Shown here piece after piece: positions 61,805-64,000 of a stretch of DNA of 64,000 nt. Position 1 is the first letter of the stretch. The number at the start of each line of letters is the position of its first letter. Source of the stretch: Bin5 sp034422415. Its GTDB lineage: Bacteria > Chloroflexota > Anaerolineae > Caldilineales > Caldilineaceae. The stretch is taken from contig OZ241871.1 of assembly GCA_965202955.1 (NCBI GenBank), positions 62,001-126,000 of the forward strand, given 5' to 3'. Below the pieces are notes generated by a model. It made no database searches. It had not been told where the DNA came from and worked only from the letters and a program-made list of their open reading frames with translations. The position numbers and the translations under genes were made by a program.

Positions 61805-62239
61805 CTAACCCTCCGCCGGCCTCTCGTTGGGATGCAGCGTCGTCCCCGGCCACGCCGTCGTCACCTCGCTCACGTCGATCGTGATGCCGTCAGGGTCTTC
61901 CACCTTGAACGCCGGCTGCTCAAGATTGTCGGGGTCCAGGGGCGTCTTCCCGCCCAGGCCGTCCGAGAATATCGTGTAGCCCATGTCGCGCAGCCGGCGC
62001 GCCGCCACCGCGACATCCGGCACACCGACACCGATATGTAGATAGTCGAGCATGCCCGAGACATGCCCAGGACGGTCGTCGCCCTGATGCTGGAAGACCG
62101 CGAAGTTGTGATAGCCGTCGGAAAGGTCGTAGCGGACACCTCTCTCCCCAACAACCTTCAAGCCCAGGCCATCGCGCCAGAACCGTATCGACTTGGAAAG
62201 ATCGGACGCCCGTACGCCTACGTGGATCAAAACACTCAT
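61805..62239 (-). CDS. VOC-family (glyoxalase/bleomycin-resistance-like) protein
   Basis: A 144-residue vicinal-oxygen-chelate protein: HVGVRASDLSKSIRFWRDGL, then DYLHIGVGVPDVAVAARRLR and FKVEDPDGITIDVSE, the last carrying the C-terminal metal Glu/Asp region. It probably acts as a lyase, dioxygenase or binding protein; glyoxalase I itself is only one option. The ATG at 62239 has GGAGAAAGAGG upstream and removes an unlikely 68-residue extension. The upstream interval of 272 nt is shared with the divergent PhyH gene. The 287 nt downstream (61518-61804) hold no gene. Confidence 0.85.
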   Translation of the reverse strand: MSVLIHVGVRASDLSKSIRFWRDGLGLKVVGERGVRYDLSDGYHNFAVFQHQGDDRPGHVSGMLDYLHIGVGVPDVAVAARRLRDMGYTIFSDGLGGKTPLDPDNLEQPAFKVEDPDGITIDVSEVTTAWPGTTLHPNERPAEG

Positions 62240-62511
62240 TCCTCTTTCTCCTCTTGTTTTCTTCCTGAGATCACTGATTGTTGCCGCCCGCGCCCTAGCA
62301 TTTTGGCAGGCGCCGTTCTGCTTGCTATCGACACATTGTACACGAAAGCAGGATTTGCCTGAATTGCCATTCGAGTCACGGGTCAGTCGGCGCCAAATGG
62401 AATAGCGCCCCGTACCGCTTTGGAATATACTATGCCAAGACATACCTCTGGATAACGATCGAAATCACCACCTGTTCGCAAATCGAAAGCACAAGCTACC
62501 AGGAGGAGTTC

Positions 62512-63468
62512 GTGACTGACATAGCGGCAACGCGGCAAAAAGAGGCACACAGCAACGGAACGTCATCGCTGGCGCTGGCCCCGGAACAGATTCAAGAGTT
62601 CAAACAGGTTGGCTACCTGATCGTCCGCAACATGCTGCCCCACGCAGCGCTGCAACCGCTGATCAGTGAACTGGAACAGAAGGTGGACAACGCCATCCAC
62701 GAGGCCGTGCGGCAGGGCCAGCTCGACCCCGCTGACACATTCGCCGCCGCGCCCTTCGCCAACCGGCTTGCGCTGGCCTCCGAAGCGTGCAAGGACAAGA
62801 GATGGCTGTGGCAGACCTTCTTCTCGCGCGGCAAGCCGATTTCCGCCGGCATGTTCGCCCTGCGCACGACGCCGGAGCTACTCGACGCCACCGAAGCGCT
62901 TATCGGCCCCGAAATCCTCGCCCACCCCCAATTCGCGCTGCGCCCCAAGATGCCCGACCTCGACCTGCTGGACATTCCCTGGCACCAGGACCTCGCCTAC
63001 CTCATCCCCGCCGAAGCCGGCGAGACGCTCGTCGTCAACTTCTGGATCCCGCTCGTCCCGGCCACCGCGCAGAACGGCTGCATGCAGGTTATCCCCGGCT
63101 CCCACCTCAAAGGGCTGCTCGAACACGACATCCTGATCAAGACAAAGGGCCACAAAGGGACAAAAGGCATCCCCGACGCGGCCCTGCCCGCAGGCGATTT
63201 CATGACCTGCGAGGTCGACGCCGGCGACGTCCTGTTGACCATGGAGCGCATGGTCCACCGCTCGATTCCCAACCGCTCGAACACCGTCCGCTGGAGCGTC
63301 GACACCCGCTACAGCCGCATCGGCCTGCCAACCGGCCGCTCCCGCGTGCCCGGCTTCGTCGCCCGCAGCCGCAAAGATCCCGACCGCGTCGCGCGCTCGT
63401 ACCTCGACTGGATTCAGAACCTTGCCGATGCCGGCCTCGACCGCTGGGGTCAGGCCCTACCCAACTGA
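62512..63468 (+). CDS. Phytanoyl-CoA dioxygenase (PhyH) family oxygenase
   Basis: An Fe(II)/2-oxoglutarate-dependent oxygenase of 318 residues. The facial triad is H158-x-D160 (IPWHQDLAYL) and H249 (RMVHRSIPNRSNTVRWSVDT), with R260 the likely 2-oxoglutarate partner. NGCMQVIPGSHLKGLLEHD is typical. Bacterial PhyH genes are numerous in environmental Chloroflexota and act on diverse small molecules, so the substrate is unknown. It starts at GTG 62512 with AGGAGGAG upstream. The next gene follows after 19 nt, suggesting a catabolic operon. Confidence 0.9.
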   Translation: MTDIAATRQKEAHSNGTSSLALAPEQIQEFKQVGYLIVRNMLPHAALQPLISELEQKVDNAIHEAVRQGQLDPADTFAAAPFANRLALASEACKDKRWLWQTFFSRGKPISAGMFALRTTPELLDATEALIGPEILAHPQFALRPKMPDLDLLDIPWHQDLAYLIPAEAGETLVVNFWIPLVPATAQNGCMQVIPGSHLKGLLEHDILIKTKGHKGTKGIPDAALPAGDFMTCEVDAGDVLLTMERMVHRSIPNRSNTVRWSVDTRYSRIGLPTGRSRVPGFVARSRKDPDRVARSYLDWIQNLADAGLDRWGQALPN

Positions 63469-63487
63469 GATACGGAGAGACGCACAG

Positions 63488-64000
63488 ATGACCGAGCATC
63501 GCTTCAAAATCGGAATGTACCTGCCCGAGCTGGCATTGCCCTTCGATGAGTCGTTGGCCAAGGCCAAAGAGATCGGCGTCGAGGGCGTCTGGTTCAACAC
63601 GCTCGGCTCAGATGGGCCGCCGATGCGCGACATGGATGACGCCGCCGTAGACCGGATGGGGGAACAGGTCGCCGGTCACGGCCTTGACATATTTGTGATC
63701 AACGTCGGCAACCCCTTCAAGATGATCCATCTAACCGATCTCGAACTGGATTCGATCGAGGACCACCCCGACTTTCGCCAGGAGATGGACGACCTCGTCC
63801 GCTCGATGCAGATGGCCGCCCGGCTGGGGATCGGCGCCGTCAACGCCTTCACCTTCGCCTGGCCGGGTGAGTACAGCGCCGCCAAACCGACCTGGCCGAT
63901 GCGCTGGCTGACGCGCGGCGGCTACATCGCCGACGCCGAAATGGAAAAACTGGTGCGCGCCTTCTCGCTTGCGCTGGAACAGGCCGAGAAATACGACGTC
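63488..64000 (+). CDS. Sugar phosphate isomerase/epimerase-like TIM-barrel protein (3' end cut off)
   Basis: The first 171 codons of a gene running off the right edge. KIGMYLPELALPFDESLAKA, AKEIGVEGVWFNTLG, GLDIFVINVGNPFK and MQMAARLGIGAVNAFTFAWP follow the xylose-isomerase-like (AP endonuclease family 2) barrel pattern. Metal ligands usually sit in the missing C-terminal half. GGAGAG lies before the ATG. It forms a pair with the PhyH gene upstream and likely belongs to sugar or polyol catabolism. Confidence 0.7.
   Translation, partial: MTEHRFKIGMYLPELALPFDESLAKAKEIGVEGVWFNTLGSDGPPMRDMDDAAVDRMGEQVAGHGLDIFVINVGNPFKMIHLTDLELDSIEDHPDFRQEMDDLVRSMQMAARLGIGAVNAFTFAWPGEYSAAKPTWPMRWLTRGGYIADAEMEKLVRAFSLALEQAEKYDV

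Overview
This is a high-GC bacterial window with dense operons and no rRNA, tRNA, CRISPR array or insertion sequence that I could recognise. The gene content points to a Chloroflexota bacterium, probably of the Anaerolineae/Caldilineae side: two complex I clusters, DUF4013 and SIMPL proteins, Uma2, an mre-min-rodA wall cluster, and catabolic PhyH, aldo/keto reductase, HpcH and sugar-isomerase-like genes. That placement is inference from gene content; no 16S is present.

Layout. 1-8.6 kb: a truncated O-antigen-ligase-like protein, a SIMPL protein, a small protein of six 15-residue repeats with a membrane tail behind a consensus promoter, ribosomal protein L25, then a leftward run tilS - small ORF - CoA pyrophosphatase - hpt - LysM/M23 peptidase. 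8.9-17.2 kb: rightward shape and division cluster mreB-mreC-mreD-mrdA-minC-minD-rodA, with no minE. 17.2-32.9 kb: leftward complete complex I operon A-B-CD-EF-G-H-I-J-K-L-M-N, with CD and EF fused and a Uma2 gene between EF and G. 33.2-41.9 kb: a divergent second cluster carrying only membrane-arm subunits A-H-J-K-L-M-N plus one small membrane protein; every peripheral-arm gene is missing.

41.9-48.3 kb: aldo/keto reductase, an LCMT-like methyltransferase coupled to a cupin, an HpcH aldolase, and an amino-acid ABC receptor made of two nearly identical tandem domains with its permease. 48.4-52.7 kb: ammonium transport (amt and P-II) and PLP synthase (pdxS, pdxT). 52.8-64 kb: DUF4013 protein, queG, rpsO-pnp, lepB, an AI-2E-transporter/HAD fusion, VOC protein, PhyH oxygenase and a truncated sugar-isomerase-like gene.

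Most of the window is housekeeping. The observations most worth checking are the membrane-arm-only second complex I cluster, an acidic 49-codon open frame directly after the amt stop, the AI-2E::HAD fusion, the 738-bp internal duplication in the ABC receptor, the 15-residue-repeat protein, and three CACGAAC heptamers in the main nuo promoter.
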